From NCBI GenBank assembly GCA_023374045.1, contig CM041779.1:269524131-269588130 (forward strand): 64,000 nucleotides of DNA, in the 5' to 3' direction. Below are positions 35,017-46,443 of the stretch, in pieces. The translations under genes were made by a program, and so were the position numbers. The notes below the pieces were generated by a model. The model saw only the letters and a program-made list of their open reading frames with translations, searched no databases and was not told the DNA's origin. The DNA comes from Limonium bicolor. Its lineage: Eukaryota; Streptophyta; Magnoliopsida; Caryophyllales; Plumbaginaceae. Position 1 is the stretch's first letter. Every line of letters starts with the position of its first letter.

Positions 35017-36037
35017 TTTGCTTTATTTACTTATTTGTCCTCTCATTACTTATAGCTAGCAAGCTATTAATGAGTGTATACATTTAATTAAAACTGGCCC
35101 ACATTATTAGTGACTTGGAGCATTTTTTTTCCGTTTTACAGAAAACGCTCGTTATTTTACCCGGTTTGGCACTATTCACTTACCGGGTCCGTTTTCCAGA
35201 ATTTTCCCGTTTAATTAATTTTAATGCTATTAAACTTCCATTAATACTTATTTATAGTTATTTAATCAACTATAATTTTTATGGGTCCGTTTGACCGCTT
35301 AAAGTCACGTTTTCGGGTTTTCTCGAAAAACGTGCTTTTATGCTTAATTAGCGTTTTAATCCATTATTTGGATCCGTTTTCTTCAGGAATCATTCCCGTA
35401 TACTAATTATGCCTAACTACCTTAGGAATCCACCTCGGACCCTTACGAGATTATATCTCTTTGAAATGGAGAATTCCTAAATTCCCTAACCTTCTACTAC
35501 CCTAATCCCTAGTCAGATTCCAATTCTTCCTGTACCTCGTCGAATTACCTTGTTACTGTGTGACCGAGCCTAAGAGAGAGTGAGAGAGAGTCGTGAGGAC
35601 AGGGACAATGCAACAGTATGTAGCCTCGAATGTTAATCGTCCTTTATTGTGGGATTAACCCCTATTTATAGTGTTTTTTGCTGCTAGATCGAGAGTTGCC
35701 AGCCTGTCTTTCTTTTTAATTGCCAGGCTGGCATTTACATAAGCAAGATATTCGACTACCCATCCGGCCGGGTCACATTCTGATCCGCGCGATACTCCTT
35801 ATTCTAAGCTATTCCTTCCAGTCACATGAGACCGGATTTTTATCTTTCCTTATCCTTGTACTTTTTCCCTCTTCACTTTATTTTTCATTTAATGCGCATT
35901 TTAGCGTTTTTCGCTTTTCAAGCGTTTTCTCTTTGCTTTTGGTTTTATTCTCTTTACCAATACTCTCTAGGCACAATTAGGCCCTTAATAATTTTATTAG
36001 AGTAATTAAATCACCATTATTAGGTCCGGGTATTAAA

Positions 36038-38058
36038 ATCTACCCCCTTAAGGAACTTTGCCCTCAAAGTTGGCGAATCTAATATGGTTGGTCTCCTGGC
36101 ATTCTATGCCGAGGTTATAATACATGTATAACCTTACAGACTCCACAAGTCCGTCTCATTTCACACTACACACTACCACACACAATCACAGCATGTATAG
36201 CAATCAAAAATACTCTTTTACTCTCTCCATGGAATCAGTCCGAAGACAAGAAGGCACTACAGTCCTCGATCCATATTGAGTAATACATTACTGATCCCTC
36301 AGGTACCGGTCACGTTGAACACTTACACTTTCTGGTTCACGGCCGTTTCATGACTACTGGGCACTTACTCTCTCTGGCCCACGGTCCCTTCGGTTCTGAT
36401 CAAAACATTACACATATACATATCCTCAGGCACTCTGGTTGACTCCTCAACACAGGAACATCTCAGGGTACTCTCCCCGTCCCGCTGCCTTTGGAAAAAT
36501 CACACACTGACACCCGCCCCAAACCGGTCACTTAGGACTGGCCGCACGTACGGTGCAATGGTTTCAAAACTAATATACGCCCACCGTTCTACCGGTCATC
36601 AAGACTTAAGGCCATAGCCATCAGCGTGTGATAGTAGTTTAAAACCAGTTTTCATTTCCATCTTCATACTTGAAGAAATTCCTTTTCAAATTTTGTTTGG
36701 AAATTGTTTTTTTTTTTTTAAACCATCACACAACTCCAAATCAATTATGGTAGCTGCATCTTTTCTTAGCGTGATTACTTGTGACCACTTATAGGGAGCT
36801 TCGAGAATCATCCAACCCTGATGTGATCAGCATCAGTGTTGAACTATCCTTCCACTCCAATTTGTGTTCGGTTTCCCTTGATCGCTAGCAATCAAGTTCT
36901 ACCTCCCACGTCAGTTTCAAACAATCAGATAGTCCAACATTTTCGTTTTCTATCTTTAACTCTTTCTAGTCATATTCACAAACATTCGTTTCAAATAATC
37001 TCTAGTTCCTAGTACTTAGGTCATTTGTCATTTATCATTGCTTCACTACTTTACCTAGTATTCCATACTTATGGCCTCTTTTACTCAATTTAAAACATAT
37101 AACATCAACTCCAAGGATGGAACTCACTCCATCAATCATTCTCAATAAAGTCACCTAGGGAACTCACTCCCTACAAGGTTACACATCGGTTTCATACCAC
37201 TTTGTACTCATTATGCTCATGTCTAATCTCACTAGACATATACTATAGGGATTCTCATCCCTAGGAGTCTCTCTACTCTCTTTTCATAAATATTACATAC
37301 TCGTTACTTGCATCACTCATGCACAATAATCATTATACACAATGAATGGGTACTATGTTTATGTAACGTAAGTCCAATCATCACACAATTTCTTTTGTGC
37401 TATGCACATTGTAGTTTACGCACTAAACGTAAAACGTACTCTAGCGGTTTCTCGCCTACTACCCCCCTTAAAAGGGGTTACGCCCGCGTAACTAACCATA
37501 TGTTATTACTAAACATTGGTTCAATAATTCGGGTATTATGAAGTGTTTTAACTTCAGTACGGTTAATTAACTCATAACCGGGTTCGGTTCTAGCCTCTAA
37601 GGCTTCAAAGCATTTAGGATTAGCCAACTACTCACAATTGCTAGGTATACTTAACCTTTGAGTTACGGTCCACAAGCTTCTATTGCGTGACCTGATAACT
37701 AGAGCTTAACTCGCCCTTTTGGTACTCTCAATTTATTATCCACTCCCTTTCTATCCCTTTTGACTTGGGAATAAAGGTTAGTCAATCGTCGCTAGGTATC
37801 TCTTACCGTATGCGAATTCGATGAGTTATAGATTTTCTCTCCAGCTCTCTGGAAATCTATTTTGTATAACTATGGATACCTTCATGATTATTCACATATT
37901 TTTCCCGACTTATTGTCGGTTGAGGTCAAGCTACTACTCAGTATGTAGTGCTTCCTAGATTAATAGTTGCTTCTGAATTACATTTGTTTACTTGTTTCTG
38001 TACAAGAATTCCCCCTCATACTACTCTGCATTAACCATTCATCGGTCCTGGGACCTGT
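36038..38058 (-). other. LARD-B interior, left part, with polypurine tract and conserved block
   Basis: The polypurine tract is at 36040-36053 (CCTTAAGGGGGTAG on the minus strand). The conserved block is at 36762-36900, with its palindrome CTGATG-TGATCA-G-CATCAG at 36818-36836. The second tract-like site is at 37459-37474. One frame at the tract reads ANFEGKVP, again a likely polyprotein-end relic. Nothing else coding is seen. The right edge is the Ogre-C insertion, with target copy CCTGT at 38054-38058. Confidence 0.75.
38054..38058. repeat. Target-site duplication CCTGT, left of Ogre-C
   Basis: Matches CCTGT at 57994-57998 directly after the 3' LTR. Five base pairs is the usual integrase footprint. 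Confidence 0.95.
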
Positions 38059-41000
38059 TGTAGACACCAAAAATTCTCACCCTAGAAAGCAAATTCCGAA
38101 ATAATAAGAGGGGTCGTTGCCTTTCTTTTTCAAAAACATATTAGCGTGCGTGCTAAGACGAAACCATCATTTTATAATCTTTTTCAAAGCATTTCAGAAA
38201 AAACACAATTCTTCGAAAATGAATTTCCATCGACAGTCCAGTTTCAAGGTCGTCCCTTTTTATTTATTCACTTATTTTACTATCTTATTTTGTTTTGTTT
38301 ATATTCTATTTATTTATTTTTATTTTATTCATCTATACACCTTTTCTTATATTTTACTTTATTCTACTATTAACATTGGTATTTTTATTATCATTTCAGT
38401 TCACTTCTATTTAGACACTTTTATTTTCATCTTACAAACCCAATCCACACTTAGTTGAACTCTAGCCTAGCCCAGGCCCTTAAGCCCATCCCCACTCCAA
38501 GCATTGGACCTACTGGCCCAAACAAAAATTCAAGCCCACTCATAGACCCTAGAACCCACCATTTCTTAGGAGAAAACCAAGAAAACCCTACAGTAGAAAA
38601 GGGGGATTCCATCAGGCATTCCCGGATGATTCTCCGATGTAGCCGACCTCCTTGCCCTCTTCCTCAGTCGACTCCTCCTCCATCAATCAAAACACCTTCA
38701 CTGTTAAACAAAAAAAACTACGACCTTCTTCTTCCTTCAGTTTCGAAAACAGAAGAAAAATGAGCCACCAGATTTCATCATCGCCTTCTTCCTCCTCCCC
38801 GGGTGATCAACTTCACAATTCTCTGTCGTTTTCCATCTTTCGACAACAATGCTTCCCCACCCCCTCCTTTCATGGCTGAAATTTCTGAAACCAGAGCAGG
38901 CCGTTCTTCACTTGCTCCGTTTCTGAAGCTAGAGAACCCTAATTCTCTCTGGAGCAGGAGAGTATTCGTTTCTCCTTTCACATTTCAACAACCGGATGTT
39001 TAGAAGCCTAGAAACACCCACTTTGAAAAGATTTTTTCTCCTCAATAAATACCTAAATCTTATCTTCCTTCTCCTGCGCATCGGCAGTCATCGCCTTCTT
39101 CTCGGTCAAAGGAAAAAAACAACTTGGCCGCCGGTGTGAACCGACGACACTTGTCCCCGGCCTTTCAAGTTCGTCGTCGGATTCCACACCCATCTCCACT
39201 GCTCGGTTCCCGGTCTTGTCACCTGGTTTACGGTGTCTGCAGTGGTTCTTGAAGCTTTCACTGTTTGAAATCTCATGAACATACTATTAGTGGGTTGTAC
39301 CTCTCCATTACTCTTCGGTTTGGATTTGCTTTGAACACCACTTTTCTTGAATTTGATGTTTAGCGGCTGGCTAGAGAACCCGTATTGCGTATCATTTGAT
39401 TTTCTTTTTTCTCACTGAATCGTGACTTGTTTCCTCTCGGTTAACATTGGTCGAATCCTTGGCGGTGGAATCAATCTCCGCTGATGACCGGCTCTCTCAC
39501 CACCATGCTTTGATTGTGACGGTATGAACTTCCTTTATCTTATGAGTCCTATCGAGTTCTTTCGGTTTGAAGTACCATCTTAGTAACAGTCCCTATTCTC
39601 TGGTGATATACATGTTTCCTCACTTTGTTCGAGGGTGTAAGCAGTCCTTTAAGACTTTCGAAATGTTCTGTACTTCTGTTGGCCTCTCAATGAAGTCGGT
39701 TATGTGAAATTAAACTTAACCTGCCTTTGATTACTGATCTATGTTATCAAGCTTCTGTAAAATCACTTGCTGGCTCTAGTTTTAGGGAAGGATTTGAATC
39801 TATTCGAAACTTATCCCACTTCTGGCGTTCCGGTCCGTGCACCGGTTTCATTGTGTTGCTGATTAATACGTTCAGGCCTTTTAATTAATTTTTGGTCCAT
39901 TGGGATGTTGTGTCTCGGTTGTTTTGCTTTGGGCCCACTGTCAACTGCGTCCATCGATGTATTAGTTTGGATGCTGACCCAATTTGACCCGTCTGAAATA
40001 AATTTGTGATATGGGCTCGATTTCATTCTGCCCAAAATCGTGCTATCTGTTCAATTTGAGTTGTCCCTTACACTTCGGCTTCCTCTTGTGACTGAGGTAC
40101 GCATATGCTTAACCGGATATAGACCGCTCCTTGCTTTGTTTGGGCTGCGCTATGCTTGGGCGGCGCTGTGCTTGCCTTTGACTCTGCATCCGTGTTACGA
40201 TGACGTTCGGCTTAAACCTTCTCATTGGGTTTGGAAATTTTAAGCTCCTTTCTCTAATTAATTGCTCCTTGCGCATAGATATTTGGTTTGGAAATCAGTT
40301 TGAAACTAGCACATGATTTGTCTCTTTGCGCTTAGATAAGAACATAGAATCGAGTGATAGTTGCCCTATACTATGATTGTACATAAATCACTCATTGGCT
40401 GGATGCTCTCGTTAATTTTTCATCTTAGAGGGAAATGATTTTAAACCCCTTTCACATATGATCCCACATGACTCACAACCCATCTTCTTGATACTACACT
40501 TTGGTTTGAGTCATAATCTAAGATGACGAATTAATTTGTGTAGCAACCCCAATGTTTGATTTATTTGACAATTCATAGCATTTGTTGGCAGTTTGAAACT
40601 CTTTTCTATGTTCTCGGTTGGGGTGTGGGAGATGATTAGATTGCCCCCTTTCCTCCCATTGAGAAGGGCCGTATGATCCCATTGCACACACCCCAACCCT
40701 CTTACATTTCATTACTAACTACTCTTGTATATCTTTGTCTTTGTTCTTTGACATGTACATAATGCTCGTGGAACGGGAAATTGCTATAAGACTAAAAAAT
40801 GGGACTTTGGGCTTGGACTACCGGGGTCTCCACTCCAAACACGTGTAACGGTTGGTGCACTTCTTGCTGATCCTATCAGCTCAAGTGAGGCGGCGTCGAT
40901 GCGACCCCCCATAGCAGCTCTCTATTTAAGATTGTTATCTATGTTTGTATTAATCCGTAATTTGTTTATTGTTCTTACTTTCGGTTGTAGTCTTATGACT

Positions 41001-41489
41001 TATTCATTTTTGTAATTCATTCTTTGCACGTGAACACTATTAGCATGTTATCTCTAGCTAGTTTTGGATTATGTTGTTCTAGCAGTTACTTTACACCTTA
41101 TACATATTCCTTTGAGCTTGGAGATTAATTTGAAATCTTGTAGGATTTTCGCTAGTGTTCAATCATCAAATTTTTGTACATAATGTTTACACTTCATTTT
41201 GTTTCTCCAATTTTTGTACTCTATGTGAGATATTTGCTTTGTCGTTTTGTGATTTATGCCCCTTGCTTGTTGCTTATTAATGTCCTAAGCCCTAGTTATG
41301 CCCTTAGGTCCAAGCCATTAGGATAGTGGGAGTCCCTTGGCACTTAGTGGGTCATATGTCCTTCTTGGTCAAGGTGACACCCTAAACCTTAAAACACACA
41401 TCTAAAATTATGTATATAAAAAAAGTGAAGAGCAATTCATTTCCAAAGTCTCAAGTCCGAAAATAGCCCATTCTATAAAATTTGGCCCA

Positions 41490-42520
41490 ATACCCTTCCT
41501 TGGCCCAACGACAATTGCCGACCCGGCCCAAAAGCCCAATCGCCCCAAATTCAAATCTGGCCCAAAACTTAATCCAAACTCAATTCATCTCAATTTAATT
41601 CAAACCCAATTCAATTCAAGCCTAATTCAAATTCAATTAAATTCACTCCAATCCAATTCGGTTTCGGCCCAATTCGACTCATCTGAATTCAATTTCAGCC
41701 CATCTCAATTCTAATTCAATTCATTCTAATTCAATTCAACCCATTCCAATTCAATTTAACCCAGCCCAACCCATTTCAATTCAAACCCGATTCAAATCGA
41801 ATTCAATCCAATTCATTTCAATTCAAACCTGATTCAAATCCAATTCAACCCATTTCATTTCATTTCAGACCCAAGCCCAAATAACAAACCAGGCCCAAAT
41901 CACTCAACCTGGCCCACTTCTTGCCTGACCCACTTCTACCTTGATCCATTCAGCCCAATAAGCCCATCGGGCCCAATCCACGTGTGGCTCAACCCTGTAA
42001 ATAAAATCAAAGCCCATTTCAAAACACAATCGGCCCATCAAGCTCGATCAAGCCCAACTCGGCCCAAACCAAAACCCAAATCCGGCCCAAGCCCAAATCC
42101 AGCCCAAGCCCAAATCTGGCCCAAACCAAGCCCAAATCCGGCCCAAACCAAGTCCACAAAAGTCAAACCAAGTCCACAGAAGTCAAACCTTGACCAAAAA
42201 CGTTGACTTTGACCCAATCCAAACTTTGACCAATCTGAACTTTGACCTTGACCTAGCTTTGATCCGGTCCAACTTTGACCAACCAAATTTTGACCAACCT
42301 GAACTTTGACCAATCCAACGTTGACCTTGACCAATCTGAATGTTGACTTTGACCCAACTTTGACCCAACCCGAACTTCAATCCAGTTCAAGCCTGAGCCT
42401 CAACCCAATTCAAACTTGATCTCAATTCAAACCGAACTCGACCTCAATCCAATTCAAACTCGATCTCAATCCAAATCGAACTTCAATCCAATTCAAACCC
42501 AATTCAAATCAACTTCATTT
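41490..42520. repeat. Low-complexity zone in Ogre-C LTR
   Basis: Degenerate short repeats in three successive flavours: CAATTCAAACC-like (41570-41880), GGCCCAAACCAAG-like (41880-42150) and TTTGACCTTGACCAA-like (42150-42380), followed by more CAATTCAAACC-like sequence. The partner in the 3' LTR is at about 54950-55960. The long minus-strand frame at 42038-42334 simply translates the repeat. Confidence 0.85.
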
Positions 42521-42604
42521 CAATCCCAAATAATTCCAAACATCATAAATCTCAAACTCCTTGAAACTCCAAACTCCTTAGAACTCAAGCATCTCGAATC
42601 TCTA

Positions 42605-42870
42605 AACGTCTCAGCAGCTCAACAGACTTGAACGTCTAAACAGCTCAACAGACTCGAACGTCTAAACGGCTCAACAGACTCGAACGTCTAAACAGCTCAA
42701 CAGACTCGAACGTCTCAGCAGCTCAACAGACTCGAACGTCTGAACAGCTTAACAGACTCGAACGTCTCAACAGCTTAATACACTCGACTGTCTCAGCAGC
42801 TCAACAGACTCAACCGTCTCAGCAGCTCAACAGACTCGACTGTCTCAACAGCTCAACGAACTCGAATATC
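42605..42870. repeat. 26-bp tandem array in Ogre-C 5' LTR
   Basis: About ten copies of a unit containing CAGCTCAACAGACTCGAACG then TCTAAA or TCTCAG. The array in the 3' LTR (56080-56575) is longer and partly scrambled. Confidence 0.9.
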
Positions 42871-43191
42871 TCCATAGACTCAGCAAACTCAAAAACCTCA
42901 GGAACCCTCAGCCTTTCACACCTGAACACCTTCAAAACTTGTAACCCTTTCAAGCCTTGATCATCCTACAGACCCGAGCGTCTCACAGACTCCGTCATCT
43001 CAAGATTTTAAATGTCTCACAGGCCCGAGTGTCTCACAGGCTTTTTGCACCTCAAACTTCAAAATGAACCTGACAATTTGTCAAACCTCACAAAACGACC
43101 ACAAATCCTCTTTGACCCCTCAAAGACCCAAAAGGTCAAAACCTCAATTCCTTCAAAACCACAAAACTCCCAAACCTCCAAAAGTCCTGAA

Positions 43192-43231
43192 CTACGTAAG
43201 GTCTGATCTCAACAGGGAGTTGAGTACGTAG
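43192..43231. other. Conserved 40-bp double hairpin, copy 1
   Basis: CTACGTA...CTCAAC-AGGGA-GTTGAG-TACGTAG: an outer 7-bp and an inner 6-bp stem with a 9-base bulge. Copies occur at 43531-43570, 49449-49488, 56903-56942 and 57239-57278, each followed by GGCARCCC and a GGTGYGAC-like motif. Confidence 0.85.
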
Positions 43232-43530
43232 GCAACCCACACAGGGTGTGACCCCACATCAATCAAAATGCCATTTTTCACTCAGCCATCTCACCTCCAA
43301 ACAACCCTGTATTGTCTCACAGACCCGAGCGTCTCACAGACTTTGTTATCCCAATGATTCAAATATCTCACAGACCAGAGCATCTCACAGACCCGAGTGT
43401 CTCACAGATCCGAGCGTCTCATAGATTTTTGACATCTTAAGGTTTCAAACGTTTCATAGACCCGAGCGTCTCACAGACTATAACATCCCACACATCAAAC
43501 ATCAAAATTCCAAAATCCTAAAACCGTGAA

Positions 43531-43570
43531 CTATGTAAAGTCTGATCTCAACATGGAGTTGAGTACGTAG
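43531..43570. other. Conserved 40-bp double hairpin, copy 2
   Basis: Same plan, with inner stem CTCAAC/GTTGAG around ATGGA. One outer-stem base is changed (CTATGTA), giving a G-T pair. Confidence 0.85.
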
Positions 43571-44346
43571 GCAGCCCATCTAGGGTACGACTCCATTCCA
43601 AACAAAAAACCTTTTTCCCCCTCTGAGGTGGCTCTCATATCTCTTAAAACATTCAAACCTTCTTCGGTTCCCACAAACTTCAAACCATCAGACTCCAAGT
43701 CTTGTCTATTCACTCAACCTCAGAATCTTCCCAAATCTTCATTCTATACTCATCTGAGTTCACAAATTCCTCCCCTTGGCGCTAGCTTGGCAGAAAAGCT
43801 CGCCTCATCCACTCTCTTTCTCTCTTCCTGTCCTAATCCTATCCTTTGGCTTTAACTGAATCTCTCTAATAAGGTTTTGAAAGAGGGCAATCCCGACAAT
43901 TGGAGACCGAGGTTTCCTCGGGCACCAATCCGAAGTCGTGGTTGTTGCCACTTCTAAGGGGTGTAACCCAGTGCGAACCCACACAGAACCTCTACAAATG
44001 GCCAGATAAGTCCTATCCATAGGCAACAAATTCAGAGTCAACCAACGGTCCTTAGAACCCTCCTTCCCTTCCTTCCTAGTATCTTAGGTCAAACTAGGTG
44101 GCGACTCTAGTCAATTTCCGCCCTTAGGGCATAAGTCCGCGTGGAGCCCATCGAGAGCCGGTGTAGTGCATACTTGCACTCCCCTTATGCTTTCTGGGAA
44201 AGACGGACGATTTAGTAGGTATTTGAGGGATGCCAGATTAACGGGTTTTCACCCTCCACAGAATGGCATTTTCCAGGATCTAGGCTTCTCAGTTAGACCA
44301 TATTTAAATAGACCCCCCTCATACCGAAAAATCACCCTCCACAGAA

Positions 44347-44364
44347 TGGCGACTCTGCTGGGGA
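44347..44364 (+). other. Primer-binding site, tRNA-Arg, Ogre-C
   Basis: TGGCGACTCTGCTGGGGA, three bases after the 5' LTR. It complements the 3' end of plant tRNA-Arg with one mismatch (T for C at position 10). This is the primer type typical of Ogre elements. Confidence 0.85.
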
Positions 44365-46353
44365 AAACTTGAGTAAGTTTTTCTCATAAACTTGGTCAAG
44401 GAGGACCGAACTCCATTCAAGATTGTCAGGATTTCCTAACTTCTTTCAAAACCTTCAAGAGATTCATTCCAAGCCTCTAGGATTATTCTACTCCACACTC
44501 AGAGTGTGTATCTGATGAGGACAGATAGGACTTGATAGATCCTCAACAAACTTTGCAACAATGGGGTTAATAATTAGCTCACGATTAGAAAGAGACACTT
44601 AGGATTGAATGAAGCTAACTTACCTTTAGGTTAATAAACAACCAAATTGGAATTGTCACCTTCAAGACAAACATTTAGTAAATAGGTTGGTGCTAACTTC
44701 CCTACTTTACTTATATGTTGTATGATTGTGGGGTGCATTGGTTGGGTAGCTTAGGACATGCATCCTCTGTGTCACCCGCTATATTCACGAGTCACGGGAT
44801 GCCGATCGGTCCACGATTGATTCCCCATGAGTCGGGTCATTCATTTGAATGGTTATACCCACGGGGCGAGATGGTCATCGACCTACGCCTTGATACTCAT
44901 GATCCAAATATATCCTCCATTATCCGAGTCTAAGCCAGCATATAGTGAACCATGAGCCTTCAGTGTCCAGCTGCCTGATCCGGTGTCTAGGACGGGTTTT
45001 ACGGAGAGTCACCCCCTTGTATGCCGCCTGTCTGACCACCCTTCTGCCTTACCCTGAAGATTGCATGGGCTCGGTTCTCCATTGTTCCTCTGCACCACGG
45101 GTGTCTCTAAAGCCCAATGTCACGCTACACGTCCATAGAGGATCCCGTATTTACCGGATACCCATACATGGCACAACGTAGTCAGTGAATAATTTGGACT
45201 TTAGACACACCTGACCGTACAGATGACGAGAGACCCGTTCCCATGCAGTACTTCCCTGAGTTTCCTAAAAAGTGAGTATGTTGTGATAATCCTCGGCCGT
45301 GGCTCGTGTGACTGTATCACTTCGGGTATCCCGACCTTTCAAACTTAAGCACTCCAGTCTTTCTTAATGACGTGCCCCACAAGGAATAACAGAGATAAAT
45401 CCCGAGAGATGAACAGTGAAGGGACGACGGTTCCCCCGGTGGTATGGAAGCATTGATTGACCTGGAAGGTGATTATCCCAATCATTCACACTCAGCTCCA
45501 CAAAATCAGCCACGATTTTTATATTGCACTTACATCTATGTGTGATCATGTTTCAAATTGGAAAAGAAAAAGTTCGAACACTCCAATGAAATATCTTCAG
45601 AGTCGTCCATCTCGAATGATTTTTAAAAAAAAATGATCTTCAAATTTGTTATTTCCAAAACAGTTTTCAAAATCGGTTTCAATCAAAGTCTTCCAGAAAA
45701 CAAACTTTATCAAGCAGTTTGCAAAGAACAAATTTCAAAAATCTACTGTTTACAAATTATTTTCAAACAATGTTTCTCACAAATGTTTTTTTTCCAAAAC
45801 TAGTCTCTAAAATAGCTTTCAAAACCCATTTTTTGCAAACGAGTTTCAAATAGCATTTCTCACAGATGTTGTTTCGAAATAGCATTTCTCACAAACGTAT
45901 TTCAAAATAAATGATTTAGTCCCCATGTTGTGACCTGTTATTTTTGAAGTTCAACCCACCTTCAAGAGCAGCGGTCATTACCGTGGAGCGTACTAGTCAT
46001 TCTGTGTTTTCACAAAAGTGGTGGATTTTCACATAAGATTTAGTGCTCGATCATTCACTTTTCCTTTCTCAAAATATTCCCCATTCCTCTCGTCGGAGCA
46101 AGTGGAGCAGCATGAAGATCGACTACGCGGGTCAAGCTGAAAGCCAGAAACGTACCAACCCGTGGAGCTAGCCGCGTGACATGAAGACTATCACCAACCG
46201 TCTAAATATAAAATCAGAAGTGTACCAACCCGGGTCAAGCGACATGAAGATTAGGAACACCTGTTCGAGTTCAAACTGTTGAAAATCAAAAGAATACCAA
46301 CTCGTTTTGTTTGATCACAGTACTGCTTCGCTGCATAGCCTGACAACCAGTAA

Positions 46354-46443
46354 AGAGCCCCAAGACGAGCGAGCAGCCGACCTAGAGCCCGAAGACGATC
46401 GAGCAGCCGACCAAGAGCCCGAAGACGAGCGTGAGCAGTCTGC
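46354..46443 (+). repeat. 30-bp tandem repeat, three copies
   Basis: Starts at 46354, 46384 and 46414, each AGAGCCCGAAGACGAGCGAG-like. In the frame open over 46283-46486 it encodes EPEDERAADQ-like decapeptides. No start codon precedes it. Confidence 0.8.

Larger units (their letters stand above)
31256..36037 (-). repeat. LARD-B 3' LTR, complete
   Basis: Plus-strand edges are TGTAACACCCCC at 31256 and GGGTATTAAA at 36037, the latter having lost the canonical terminal CA. It contains 35-bp tandem repeats (31886-32099), a four-unit hairpin array (33347-33604), a promoter-like zone near 35010 and otherwise AT-rich sequence. A 159-codon plus-strand frame at 32604-33083 is antisense to the element and is broken by an indel in the other LTR, so it is not a gene. 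Confidence 0.88.
38059..44343 (+). repeat. Ogre-C 5' LTR, 6285 bp
   Basis: Begins TGTAGACACCAAAAATTC and ends CACCCTCCACA. The order inside is: T-rich stretch (38240-38440), CT-rich leader-like zone (38640-39120), unique AT-rich sequence (39120-41490), low-complexity CCCAATTC/GGCCCAA zone (41490-42520), 26-bp tandem array (42605-42870), two structured hairpins (43192-43231, 43531-43570) and a duplicated LTR end near 44250. Open frames of 100-130 codons in it are short and lack known domains. It has about 70 bp near 43890-43955 that the 3' LTR lacks. Confidence 0.93.

Noticed and set aside
42038..42334. 98-codon Gly/Gln-rich minus-strand frame (and its copy at 55515-55802)
   Set aside because: A translation of the GGCCCAA/TTTGACC low-complexity DNA.
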